Shown: positions 16,205 to 24,851 of the stretch, in pieces | Layout of the letters: the number at the start of each line of letters is the position of its first letter | How positions within the stretch are numbered: position 1 is the first letter of the stretch | Source: Fluviibacter sp039805725 | GTDB lineage: Bacteria; Pseudomonadota; Gammaproteobacteria; Burkholderiales; Rhodocyclaceae | Reading direction: 5' to 3' | NCBI GenBank assembly: GCA_039805725.1 | Contig: JBDLTT010000052.1 | Coordinates: 1 to 30,653, forward strand | DNA: 30,653 bases | The notes under the pieces: model-generated | The model's database searches: none | Told to the model about the DNA's origin: nothing | What the model saw: the letters and a program-made list of their open reading frames with translations, nothing else | Program-made: the position numbers and the translations under genes

Positions 16205-16666
16205 ATGACCATACCCGACAGCAACATCATTCGTATCTACACCGATGGCGCCTGCCGCGGCAACCCGGGCCCCGGTGGCTGGGGCGCCCTGCTCCGCTAT
16301 CGTGGCCACGAAAAAACCCTACACGGCGGTGAACCGGAGACCACGAACAACCGGATGGAATTGATGGCGGTGATTGCTGCGCTTGGCGCACTCAAGAATG
16401 CTGCCGAATCGCCGGTCGAGATCCACACCGACTCGAAGTATGTGCAACAGGGGATGCAATCCTGGATCCACGGCTGGAAGCGGAACGGCTGGAAAACCGC
16501 CGACAAGAAGCCGGTCAAGAACGCCGATCTCTGGCAGCAGCTGGACCGGCTGGCCGGCAACTTCAATATCTCGTGGCACTGGGTCAAGGGGCACGCCGGT
16601 CACCCGGAAAACGAGCTGGCCGACGCCCTGGCCAATCGCGGCATTGACGAGCTGCAAAGCCTGTAA
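16205..16666 (+). CDS. rnhA: Ribonuclease HI
   Basis: RNase HI cleaves the RNA strand of RNA-DNA hybrids, removing R-loops and primers. The 153 residues match E. coli RnhA in length. The four carboxylates are all present: Asp14 in YTDGACRGNPGPGG, Glu52 in NNRMELMA, Asp76 in HTDSKYV and Asp140 in NELADALA; the catalytic-loop His130 is in VKGHAGHPEN. The basic handle region (HGWKRNGWKTADKKPVKN) is intact, so this is the type with strong substrate binding. It lies 10 bases after the methyltransferase and 28 bases before dnaQ. Confidence 0.97.
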   Translation: MTIPDSNIIRIYTDGACRGNPGPGGWGALLRYRGHEKTLHGGEPETTNNRMELMAVIAALGALKNAAESPVEIHTDSKYVQQGMQSWIHGWKRNGWKTADKKPVKNADLWQQLDRLAGNFNISWHWVKGHAGHPENELADALANRGIDELQSL

Positions 16667-16694
16667 AATTGCCACAGATTCTCAAGTAGATACC

Positions 16695-17399
16695 ATGCGA
16701 CAGATTATTCTTGATACCGAAACTACCGGCCTCGACCCACGTCAGGGGCATCGCATCATCGAAGTTGCCGGCGTGGAAGTCGTCAATCGCCGACTGACCA
16801 ACCGGCATTTTCATCATTACCTCAATCCGGATCGCGATATCGATGAAGGCGCACAGGCTGTTCACGGCATCTCGCGTGAATTTCTGGCAGACAAACCACG
16901 TTTCGCGGATGTGGTTGACAGCTTTCTGGATTTTATCGACGGCGCTGAACTCGTCATTCACAACGCGCCCTTCGACGTGAGCTTTCTGAACGCCGAACTC
17001 GATCTTCTGGGCAAACCGGCGATCACGACCTTCTGCGAAGGCGTAACCGATACCTTGAAGATGGCGCGTGACAACTATCCGGGCAAACGCAACAGCCTGG
17101 ACGCCCTATGCGAACGACTGGAAATCGACAACTCGCATCGTAATCTGCACGGCGCCTTACTCGACGCCGAATTGCTGGCCGAGGTCTATCTGATGATGAC
17201 CCGGGGTCAGGACGGCCTATCGATGGTTTTTGAAGAGTCCGGACAGACCATCGCATTCAAGCGGGATGGCACCAGCCTGAGCCAACTGAAGACCATTGTC
17301 GCCAGCGATGCCGACCTACTGGCGCACCAACAGGTACTGGAGCAGATCCAGAAAGAGTCCGGCGGCAAGTGCGTCTGGTTGAATCAGCCGACCGCCTAG
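16695..17399 (+). CDS. dnaQ: DNA polymerase III epsilon subunit (3'-5' proofreading exonuclease)
   Basis: Epsilon proofreads within the polymerase III core. The 234-residue protein has all DEDDh exonuclease residues: Asp7 and Glu9 in LDTETTGLD, Asp94 in HNAPFDVSFLNAEL, and His152 with Asp157 in HGALLDAELLAEVY. The C-terminal tail (residues ~180-234) ends in GGKCVWLNQPTA, matching the alpha-binding end of E. coli epsilon. The clamp-binding region reads RGQDGLSMVFEE where E. coli has GGQTSMAF, so two residues are inserted. A much longer in-frame reading from 16374 overlaps rnhA entirely and is an artefact; MRQIILDTE at 16695 is the right start. Confidence 0.96.
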   Translation: MRQIILDTETTGLDPRQGHRIIEVAGVEVVNRRLTNRHFHHYLNPDRDIDEGAQAVHGISREFLADKPRFADVVDSFLDFIDGAELVIHNAPFDVSFLNAELDLLGKPAITTFCEGVTDTLKMARDNYPGKRNSLDALCERLEIDNSHRNLHGALLDAELLAEVYLMMTRGQDGLSMVFEESGQTIAFKRDGTSLSQLKTIVASDADLLAHQQVLEQIQKESGGKCVWLNQPTA

Positions 17400-17470
17400 T
17401 TTTTCTGGACTAATCGAACTTCGCCCCCTTCACTCAGCGCCGCTTGCGGTCGCGCCTGCCTCTCTTTGCC

Positions 17471-19822
17471 ATGCCTCTGATCATCGAAGAACAAATCGCC
17501 ACCGAGCTCAACGTTAAAACCGCTCAGGTGTCAGCGGCCATTCAGCTGCTGGACGAAGGCGCCACCGTGCCCTTCATTGCGCGTTATAGAAAAGAGGCTA
17601 CGGGCGGATTGGACGACACCCAACTCCGTCATCTGGAAGAACGTCTCATCTACCTGCGCGAACTGGAAGAACGACGTAAAAGCATCCTGGCGTCGATCGA
17701 AGAGCAAGGTAAGCTCACGCCGGAACTCAAGGCCGAGATTGAGGCCGCTGAATCCAAACAGCGGCTGGAAGATCTGTACCTGCCCTACAAGCAGAAGCGC
17801 CGCACCAAGGCGCAGATCGCCCGCGAAGCGGGCATCGAACCGTTGGCCGATGCGTTACTCGAACACCCGGAACTCAACCCCGAATCCGAAGCGGAAAAGT
17901 TTTTCAATGCCGACGCCGGTTTCGCCGATACCAAGGCAGTCCTCGACGGCGCACGCCAGATTCTGATGGAACGCTTCGCCGAAGACCCGGAACTGGTCGG
18001 CCAGTTGCGGGAATATCTGACAGAACACGGCATGGTGCGTTCGAGAGTCATTGAAGGCAAGGAAACCGAAGGCGCCAAGTTTCGCGACTGGTTCGATTTT
18101 CATGAACCGCTCAAAGCCATGCCCTCGCATCGCGCCCTGGCCTTACTCCGCGGGCGTAACGAGGGTTTTCTGCAAGTCGCTCTGGTCCTCCACAGCGAGC
18201 TCGACCAGGAGACACCGAGCAACACGCCAAACCCTTGCGAACAACGCATCGCCCACCGATTTGGCATCCAGCAACTGAACCGCGCCGCCGACAAATGGCT
18301 CAACGACACGGTGCGCTGGACCTGGCGCGTGAAGCTCGCACTGCATCTGGAACTCGATCTGATCGGTCAGCTCCGCGAGCGCGCCGAAGAAGAGGCCATT
18401 CGTATCTTTGGCAAGAATCTCAAGGATCTGCTGCTCGCCGCACCAGCCGGCCAGCACGTGACCATGGGGATCGATCCGGGCATCCGTACCGGCTGCAAGA
18501 TCGCTGTGGTCGATGCCACCGGCAAGTTACTGGCAACCGAGACGATCTACCCGCACGAGCCACGCCGCGACTGGGCCGGTAGCATGACAAGCATCGCCGC
18601 ACTAGCCAAACGTTTTGACGTGACGCTCGTCGCGATCGGCAACGGCACCGCCAGCCGCGAAACCGACAAACTCGTTCAGGATGTGATCAAGCAGTTCCCG
18701 GATTTGAAGCTCACCAAACTGGTGGTTTCGGAAGCTGGTGCGTCGGTGTATTCGGCCTCCGAACTGGCCGCGCGCGAGTTCCCCGAACTTGACGTGTCAT
18801 TGCGTGGTGCGGTTTCAATCGCTCGCCGTCTGCAGGATCCCTTAGCCGAACTGGTCAAGATCGAACCCAAGTCGATCGGCGTTGGCCAGTATCAGCATGA
18901 CGTCTCGCAACTCAAGCTGGCGCGCAGTCTGGATGCGGTGGTCGAAGACTGCGTCAATGCCGTCGGCGTCGACGTCAATACTGCCTCCGCCCCGCTACTC
19001 ACCCGCATTTCAGGTCTGAACGCGGGTCTGGCGAGCAACATCGTCAATTACCGCGACACCCACGGCGCTTTCAAGACACGTGCCGAACTGCTCAGCGTGC
19101 CACGTCTGGGCGACAAGACCTTCGAACAGGCGGCCGGTTTTCTGCGCATTCGCGGCGGCGACAACCCGCTCGACGCATCGTCGGTTCACCCCGAAGCCTA
19201 CCCACTCGTTGAGAAGATCCTGGCTGATATCAAACTGCCGATTAAAGAGATCATGGGCAACAACAGCGTATTACGCTCCCTGACGGCCAGCAAATATACC
19301 GATGACCGCTTCGGTCTTCCCACGGTCCAGGACATCTTCAAGGAACTGGAGAAACCCGGTCGCGATCCGCGTCCGGAGTTCAAGACCGCCACCTTTGCAG
19401 AGGGTGTGCAAGAAGTGAAAGATCTGGTGCCGGGGATGCTGCTCGAAGGCGTGGTCACCAATGTGGCCGCTTTTGGTGCATTCGTCGATATCGGCGTGCA
19501 TCAGGACGGCCTGGTGCACATCTCGGCGCTCTCCAATACCTACGTCAAAGACCCGCACGATGTCGTTAAAGCCGGTCAGGTGGTGCGCGTCAAAGTCCTG
19601 GAGGTCGATCTGCCGCGTAAACGGATCGCGCTGACCATGCGCCTAAGCGACGAGGCAGCGCCCAAGCGCGAACGTCACGAGGCACCGTCATCGAACCGCG
19701 GCCAGATGCAACGGCCGCGTGAGAATGGACACCGGGATCAGCGTGCTCATGCGCAAGGCACACGTGCAACGCCGCCTATGAACAATGCGATGGCCGCCGC
19801 TTTCGCCAAACTGAAGAAGTAA
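17471..19822 (+). CDS. tex: Tex-family transcription accessory / RNA-binding protein
   Basis: Tex (YhgF in E. coli) is a conserved nucleic-acid-binding protein tied to transcription, toxin expression and stress; its exact action is unsettled. From the ATG at 17471 it is 783 residues, the usual size. Domains in order: helical Tex N-terminal region (IIEEQIATELNVKTAQVSAA), YqgF/RNase-H-like domain from about residue 330 (VTMGIDPGIRTGCKIAVVD), helix-hairpin-helix region near 500-560 (LNAGLASNIVNYRDTHGAF), S1 RNA-binding domain near 655-725 (GVVTNVAAFGAFVDIGVHQD). A basic, low-complexity 58-residue tail follows. The next gene starts 9 bases later. Confidence 0.95.
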   Translation: MPLIIEEQIATELNVKTAQVSAAIQLLDEGATVPFIARYRKEATGGLDDTQLRHLEERLIYLRELEERRKSILASIEEQGKLTPELKAEIEAAESKQRLEDLYLPYKQKRRTKAQIAREAGIEPLADALLEHPELNPESEAEKFFNADAGFADTKAVLDGARQILMERFAEDPELVGQLREYLTEHGMVRSRVIEGKETEGAKFRDWFDFHEPLKAMPSHRALALLRGRNEGFLQVALVLHSELDQETPSNTPNPCEQRIAHRFGIQQLNRAADKWLNDTVRWTWRVKLALHLELDLIGQLRERAEEEAIRIFGKNLKDLLLAAPAGQHVTMGIDPGIRTGCKIAVVDATGKLLATETIYPHEPRRDWAGSMTSIAALAKRFDVTLVAIGNGTASRETDKLVQDVIKQFPDLKLTKLVVSEAGASVYSASELAAREFPELDVSLRGAVSIARRLQDPLAELVKIEPKSIGVGQYQHDVSQLKLARSLDAVVEDCVNAVGVDVNTASAPLLTRISGLNAGLASNIVNYRDTHGAFKTRAELLSVPRLGDKTFEQAAGFLRIRGGDNPLDASSVHPEAYPLVEKILADIKLPIKEIMGNNSVLRSLTASKYTDDRFGLPTVQDIFKELEKPGRDPRPEFKTATFAEGVQEVKDLVPGMLLEGVVTNVAAFGAFVDIGVHQDGLVHISALSNTYVKDPHDVVKAGQVVRVKVLEVDLPRKRIALTMRLSDEAAPKRERHEAPSSNRGQMQRPRENGHRDQRAHAQGTRATPPMNNAMAAAFAKLKK

Positions 19823-19831
19823 GGAGGTCTC

Positions 19832-20176
19832 ATGATCACCGTTTATGGCATCAAGAATTGCGACACGATGAAGAAAGCCTTCACCTGGCTCGAAGCTAAC
19901 GGGTTGGCGTACACCTTTGTCGATTACAAGAAGGCCGGCGTTGCCGCCGAACATTTACCGGACTGGATCAAACGCGCCGGCTGGGAAAAGTTACTGAATA
20001 CGCGTGGTCTGATGTGGAAAAAGCTGACAGACGCCGAACGGGAAAATGTCGACCAGGCCAAAGCCCAGAAGCTCATGACAACGTATCCCAGCATCATCAA
20101 ACGCCCCGTACTGGATACCGGCAAAAAACTCCTGGTTGGCTTTGATCCGGAGATATACACCACGACATTGCTTTAG
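19832..20176 (+). CDS. ArsC/Spx-superfamily reductase-like protein (YffB type)
   Basis: This 114-residue thioredoxin-fold protein starts ITVYGIKNCDTMKKA, with a single cysteine at position 10, and carries LLNTRG and IIKRPVLD, typical of the YffB branch of the ArsC/Spx superfamily. YffB is thought to be glutathione-dependent; with only one cysteine a dithiol cycle is not possible within this protein. True arsenate reductase activity is unlikely, since other arsenic genes are absent. GGAGGT directly after the tex stop forms its ribosome-binding site, so the two are probably cotranscribed. It converges on the radical SAM gene with 7 bases between. Confidence 0.88.
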   Translation: MITVYGIKNCDTMKKAFTWLEANGLAYTFVDYKKAGVAAEHLPDWIKRAGWEKLLNTRGLMWKKLTDAERENVDQAKAQKLMTTYPSIIKRPVLDTGKKLLVGFDPEIYTTTLL

Positions 20177-20183
20177 TACCCGG

Positions 20184-22106
20184 TCAGTCAAACCCCAATG
20201 CCCGGGCGATCTTCTGCCTGGGCACCGTTGTTTTAGGCACCTGTTTTCTGGGTAATTCGGGCGGCAGATCAAACCAGTCGCGCACGTCGAGATCGAGCCC
20301 GATGCCATGCATGAAATTGTAGATCGCCTTGCGCAGCCCCTGCCCGAGCAGGTCATGGTCAACCCCCGTAGGGTCGATAAAACCGACATCGTTGCGGGCA
20401 AAGGTGGTGGGTGGTAACGGCAACAACGTCACGCCATAATCCTGCGGATTCATCCCGACGGGCGAATGCACCGTACACACGAAGCGGTGAAAGAAGCCGC
20501 TCTGGATGCACCCGTTTTCGAACAGCTGACGTACGTATTCCAGCGCATCTACCGTTTCCTGTAGCGTCTGCGTCGGAAAACCGTACATCAGATAGGCGTG
20601 CACCAAAATGCCGTGATCGCTAAAGGCGCGCGTCACCTGCGCGACCTGTTCGACCGAAACCCCCTTCTGCATGAGCTTGAGCAAACGATCGGAAGCGACT
20701 TCCAGACCGCCGGAGACGGCAATGCAGCCACTCTCAGCAAGACGTTCCACCACCGCCGGGGTGAAGGTTTTCTCGAAGCGGATATTGCCCCACCAGGAAA
20801 TCTGGACATTGCGGCGTATGAGTTCTTCGGCCAGCGCCTTGAGCATCTTTGGCGGCGCTGCCTCATCCACGAAGTGGAAGCCCGTCTGACCAGTCTCGGC
20901 GACGATCTGTTCGATGCGATCCACCAGAATTTCCGCCGACACCGTCTCATAGCGCGAGATGTAATCCAGACTGATATCGCAGAAGCTGCACTGCTTCCAG
21001 TAACAGCCTTGCGCAATCGTCAGCTTGTTCCAGCGACCGTCGCTCCAGAGTCGGTGCATCGGGTTCAGCATATCCAGCAGCGAAAGATAGCGGTTCAGCG
21101 GCAGACCATCCCAAGTCGGTGTTCCAATCTCTTCAAAGGGCACATCCGGCTCTGGCCAGTTTAAGAAACGGACCTGTCCGTTGGTATCGCGTACAAACGT
21201 GCGGACCAAACGATCTAGCGTACGCTCACCCTGCAAATGCTCGATAATCGCCAGCAACGGACGCTCACCCGCGTCGAGCGTCACATAGTCGACGAAGTCG
21301 AAAACGGCCGGATCACTAAGCTGGCGCAATTCGGTATTAACAAAACCACCGCCCAGAACGATACGCACATCAGGCGCCACACGGCGGATCGTCTGCGCCA
21401 TGCGGAATGCGGCATAGACGCTGCCCGGAAATGGCACGGAGAGTAGCACCAGATCGGGCTGTTCACGTTCGATGACTTCGAGCGTGAGCCGATCCAGAGT
21501 CACATCTACCAGCGTTGGTTCGGCAACTAACGCCTGGGCCAGCGGCGCAAAGCTGGGCTGACTGGCGGCAAGCGATTCGGCATAGCGGACAAATTCGAAT
21601 CGGTCATCCACCGCGTCGCGGATGACATCCGCCAGATCATTCAGATAGAGCGTTGCATAATGACGCGCCCGATCCTGCGTGCCCAGCGCGCCGAATGCCC
21701 AGCCCAGCGGGTCATCATTATCATCATCATAGACATCCAACGCCTGAAAACGCGGTCCTTCGGGTAGATAACCCCGCGCGACAATGCGATGCGCCAGGGT
21801 CGGATCTGTGCCTTGAAGGAAGGCAATGACGCGATCGATGGTGACCTGGTAACGGTCGTAGTCGTCGAGAAAGAAATTCACTGTGGCGCTGCGCGCTTTT
21901 TCCGGTTGCCGCAAGGCTGCGGACCTGATACTGGCCAAACCTTGTGCTGACAACAAGACCAGCACCAGCTTCAATGCCAGATCGTCCTGCACGGCATCTA
22001 ACCCCTGCGAACGCAGAAAACCTGTCAGATACGCCGTGGAAGGATAAGGCGTATTCAGCTGCGTCATCGGCGGGATGAGACTCAGGACTTGAAATGATCT
22101 GGACAT
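20184..22106 (-). CDS. Radical SAM protein with cobalamin-binding-like N-terminal half, function unknown
   Basis: This 640-residue protein is probably cytoplasmic. Residues ~215-300 resemble the B12-binding Rossmann fold found before many radical SAM domains (PDLVLLSVPFPGS, then VRIVLGGGFVNTE), but no DxHxxG cobalamin-ligand motif is visible. Residues ~360-560 form the radical SAM barrel. The cluster cysteines are Cys368, Cys373 and Cys376 in GCYWKQCSFCD, a CX4CX2C spacing rather than the common CX3CX2C. Later motifs include FVDEAAPP, SGGLEVASDRLL and YLMYGFPTQT. Residues ~55-200 look like an insertion and include an acidic run at 125-132. The gene stands alone, convergent with the ArsC-like gene and divergent from the patatin gene, so its substrate is unknown. 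Confidence 0.85.
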   Translation of the reverse strand: MSRSFQVLSLIPPMTQLNTPYPSTAYLTGFLRSQGLDAVQDDLALKLVLVLLSAQGLASIRSAALRQPEKARSATVNFFLDDYDRYQVTIDRVIAFLQGTDPTLAHRIVARGYLPEGPRFQALDVYDDDNDDPLGWAFGALGTQDRARHYATLYLNDLADVIRDAVDDRFEFVRYAESLAASQPSFAPLAQALVAEPTLVDVTLDRLTLEVIEREQPDLVLLSVPFPGSVYAAFRMAQTIRRVAPDVRIVLGGGFVNTELRQLSDPAVFDFVDYVTLDAGERPLLAIIEHLQGERTLDRLVRTFVRDTNGQVRFLNWPEPDVPFEEIGTPTWDGLPLNRYLSLLDMLNPMHRLWSDGRWNKLTIAQGCYWKQCSFCDISLDYISRYETVSAEILVDRIEQIVAETGQTGFHFVDEAAPPKMLKALAEELIRRNVQISWWGNIRFEKTFTPAVVERLAESGCIAVSGGLEVASDRLLKLMQKGVSVEQVAQVTRAFSDHGILVHAYLMYGFPTQTLQETVDALEYVRQLFENGCIQSGFFHRFVCTVHSPVGMNPQDYGVTLLPLPPTTFARNDVGFIDPTGVDHDLLGQGLRKAIYNFMHGIGLDLDVRDWFDLPPELPRKQVPKTTVPRQKIARALGFD

Positions 22107-22209
22107 AGGCGCGTTATTTTACGGCCAGATGCATGTTCGATTGCGTTCAAAGAGACTCACAGCACCTGATAAACTCGTCTCCACCATAACACCCTTAGAG
22201 GAATATCCG

Positions 22210-23247
22210 ATGATATTGAAGGGCAAGACCCAACCGTCTGTAAAAACCATCAATCTGGCGTTGCAGGGTGGTGGATCACACGGTGCCTTTACCTGGGGTG
22301 TACTCGATACGTTGCTGGAAGATGGACGATTTAATATTGAAGGCGTCAGCGGTACCAGTGCGGGCGCCATGAATGCTATCGCCCTCGCCAACGGGTTGGC
22401 TGTTGGTGGTAACGATGGGGCTCGCGAAGCTTTGTCAAAACTGTGGCTGGCCGTCGCTGAGAGTGCTGTCTTAAGCACATCGTTGACGAGCGATAACGAC
22501 CAGGTGCCCCGCATGTCGTCATCGGCCAAACTCCTCAAAAAATTCGCGACCACCTATCTGTCGCCGGAACAGATGAACCCTTTTAATCTTAATCCGCTGC
22601 GCGATATTTTGGAACGTCAGATCGATTTTGAAAAACTACGGCACGCTTCGCCCGTCAAACTGTTTATCGCAGCCACCAACGCCAATTCAGGCAAGCTCCG
22701 CCTTTTTGATGACAAGGAAATCAGTGTCGATAGCATTTTAGCGTCGGCTTGTCTGCCGACCATTCACCGGGCCATCATGATCGACGACGAACCGTACTGG
22801 GACGGTGCCTACAGCGCCAACCCGGCAATCTTTCCGCTGTTTTACCACTGTGCTAGCGACGATATTCTCATGGTATTGCTGTCACCGCTCAAATTTGAAG
22901 CCACGCCCTATTCGGCACAGGAGATTCGGTGGCGTCAGTCGGAGATTTCGTTTCAATCGACCTTCTTGCGCGAGATGCGCATGTATGCCCATTTGCGTGA
23001 CTACGTGAAGGACTCGATCAGCCTAAACTGCCGTTTCGAAAGCAAGATAAAGCGAACCAATTTCCATATCATCGCAGCAGGTGAAAGCATGAGTCACTAC
23101 TCAGCAGAAACCAAACTCATTCCCAAAGAAAGCTTCCTCACCCATTTGCGGGATATGGGGCGCGAACACGCAAAACAGTGGCTGAGTGACCAAGCCAATT
23201 CCGTCGGTAAATGCTCAAGTGTCGATCTGGGAAGTTTGTTTTACTAG
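22210..23247 (+). CDS. Patatin-like phospholipase/esterase
   Basis: This 345-residue serine hydrolase has the patatin dyad: nucleophile Ser50 in GTSAGAMNAIA and Asp198 in WDGAYSANP. The oxyanion-hole glycines are in ALQGGGSHGAFTWGVLD (residues ~18-33). No signal peptide or membrane segment is seen, so it acts inside the cell, on phospholipid or another acyl ester. An in-frame ATG at 22129 would add 27 unconserved residues; AGAGGA at 22196-22201, eight bases before 22210, marks the real start. It is divergent from the radical SAM gene and convergent with guaA. Relatives with this GGGSHGAF motif occur in PHB-storing bacteria, but a role in PHB turnover here would be a guess. Confidence 0.88.
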   Translation: MILKGKTQPSVKTINLALQGGGSHGAFTWGVLDTLLEDGRFNIEGVSGTSAGAMNAIALANGLAVGGNDGAREALSKLWLAVAESAVLSTSLTSDNDQVPRMSSSAKLLKKFATTYLSPEQMNPFNLNPLRDILERQIDFEKLRHASPVKLFIAATNANSGKLRLFDDKEISVDSILASACLPTIHRAIMIDDEPYWDGAYSANPAIFPLFYHCASDDILMVLLSPLKFEATPYSAQEIRWRQSEISFQSTFLREMRMYAHLRDYVKDSISLNCRFESKIKRTNFHIIAAGESMSHYSAETKLIPKESFLTHLRDMGREHAKQWLSDQANSVGKCSSVDLGSLFY

Positions 23248-23261
23248 GAGGGGTCTGTGAC

Positions 23262-24833
23262 CTACTCCCACTCGATTGTGGCCGGCGGCTTGCCTGAGAT
23301 ATCGTAGACCACCCGGTTAATACCGCGCACTTCATTGATAATACGGTTACTGACTTTGCCGAGCAGGCTGTGGGGCAGTTCTGCCCAGTGCGCGGTCATG
23401 AAATCCTGTGTTTCGACGGCACGCAGCGCGACGACGTATTCGTAAGTGCGACCATCGCCCATGACACCGACGCTCTTGACGGGCAGGAATACAGCGAAGG
23501 CCTGCGATGTCTTCTCATACCAGCCGGCGGCACGCAGCTCATCAATGAAGATGGCATCGGCACGGCGCAGTAGATCGGCAAATTCTTTTTTAACTTCACC
23601 CAGAATACGTACACCCAGACCCGGACCCGGGAACGGATGGCGATACACCATGTCGTGCGGCAAACCCAGCGCCACACCCAGTTCACGGACTTCGTCCTTG
23701 AACAGTTCGCGTAGCGGTTCCAGCAGCTTGAGTTTCATATGCTCGGGCAGACCGCCGACGTTATGGTGTGACTTGATGGTATGCGCCTTACCGGTTTTGG
23801 CGCCGGCCGATTCGATGACGTCCGGATAGATGGTGCCCTGGGCCAGCCATTTGGCGTTGACCAGCTTACTGGATTCGGCGTCGAAGACTTCGACGAATTC
23901 ACGACCGATGATCTTGCGCTTCTGTTCCGGATCGCTGACGCCCTTGAGGTGGCCTAGGAACTGCTCGGAAGCATCGACGTGCACGACTTTGACGCCCAGA
24001 CCCCGGGCAAAGGTTTCCATGACCTGGTCGGCTTCGTTCAGACGCAGCAGGCCGTTGTCGACGAAGACACAGGTGAGCTGATCGCCGATGGCGCGATGAA
24101 TCAGCGCGGCGGCCACCGAGGAGTCGACCCCCCCGGACAGACCGAGAATGACGTCTTCGTTGCCGACCTGGGCGCGAATTTTTTCGACAGCCTCTTCGAC
24201 ATAATTCGGCATCGTCCAATCGCGACCACAGCCACAGATGTCGTGTACGAAACGGGCAAACATCTCTTTGCCCTTGAGTGTGTGCGTAACTTCCGGGTGG
24301 AACTGCACGGCATAGAAACGACGGGCTTCGTCGGCCATCGCGGCGACCGGGGTCGATTCGTTATCGCCGATGACTTTAAAACCCGGCGGTAACTGGGTGA
24401 CTTTGTCGCCATGGCTCATCCAGACGTCGAGCAGACCGTGACCAGCGTCGTTGGAACGATCCTGAAGGCCTTCAAACAGCTTTGAATGACCACGCGCACG
24501 CATTTCGGCATAACCGAATTCGCGCTTGTGCGAGCTCTCGACCCTGCCGCCCAGTTGCTCGGCCATGGTCTGCATGCCGTAACAGATGCCCAGTACGGGC
24601 ACGCCCAGCTCGAAAACGGCCTGCGGCGCCTTCCAGTCGGTGGCTTCGTACACGGAGTTCGGACCACCCGACAGGATGATGCCCTGCGGTTTGAATTCGC
24701 GAACAAAGTCGTCGCTCACGTCATAGGGATGCAACTCACAGTAGACCTGCTGTTCACGCACGCGACGCGCGATGAGCTGCGTCAGTTGCGAGCCGAAATC
24801 GAGAATGAGGATCTTCTGGTGCGAGCGGGACAT
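23262..24833 (-). CDS. guaA: GMP synthase (glutamine-hydrolysing)
   Basis: GuaA converts XMP to GMP using ATP and glutamine. The 523 residues carry an N-terminal class I glutamine amidotransferase with Cys84 in LGICYGMQ and His179/Glu181 in QFHPEVTHT. The ATP-pyrophosphatase domain follows with SGGVDSS at 233-239, and the dimerisation domain ends in the conserved IEWE. It is second in the guaB-guaA operon, 18 bases after guaB. It converges on the patatin gene with only 14 bases between the stops and no recognisable T-run terminator. Confidence 0.97.
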   Translation of the reverse strand: MSRSHQKILILDFGSQLTQLIARRVREQQVYCELHPYDVSDDFVREFKPQGIILSGGPNSVYEATDWKAPQAVFELGVPVLGICYGMQTMAEQLGGRVESSHKREFGYAEMRARGHSKLFEGLQDRSNDAGHGLLDVWMSHGDKVTQLPPGFKVIGDNESTPVAAMADEARRFYAVQFHPEVTHTLKGKEMFARFVHDICGCGRDWTMPNYVEEAVEKIRAQVGNEDVILGLSGGVDSSVAAALIHRAIGDQLTCVFVDNGLLRLNEADQVMETFARGLGVKVVHVDASEQFLGHLKGVSDPEQKRKIIGREFVEVFDAESSKLVNAKWLAQGTIYPDVIESAGAKTGKAHTIKSHHNVGGLPEHMKLKLLEPLRELFKDEVRELGVALGLPHDMVYRHPFPGPGLGVRILGEVKKEFADLLRRADAIFIDELRAAGWYEKTSQAFAVFLPVKSVGVMGDGRTYEYVVALRAVETQDFMTAHWAELPHSLLGKVSNRIINEVRGINRVVYDISGKPPATIEWE

Positions 24834-24851
24834 AAGTAGTTCGGAAACGGA

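Noticed and set aside
19832..20176. Arsenate reductase (arsenic resistance)
   Set aside because: The sequence fits the YffB branch, has one cysteine, and there are no arsenic genes nearby.
23248..23271. Possible hairpin at the patatin-guaA convergence
   Set aside because: The stem is broken by an internal loop and neither strand has a following T run.
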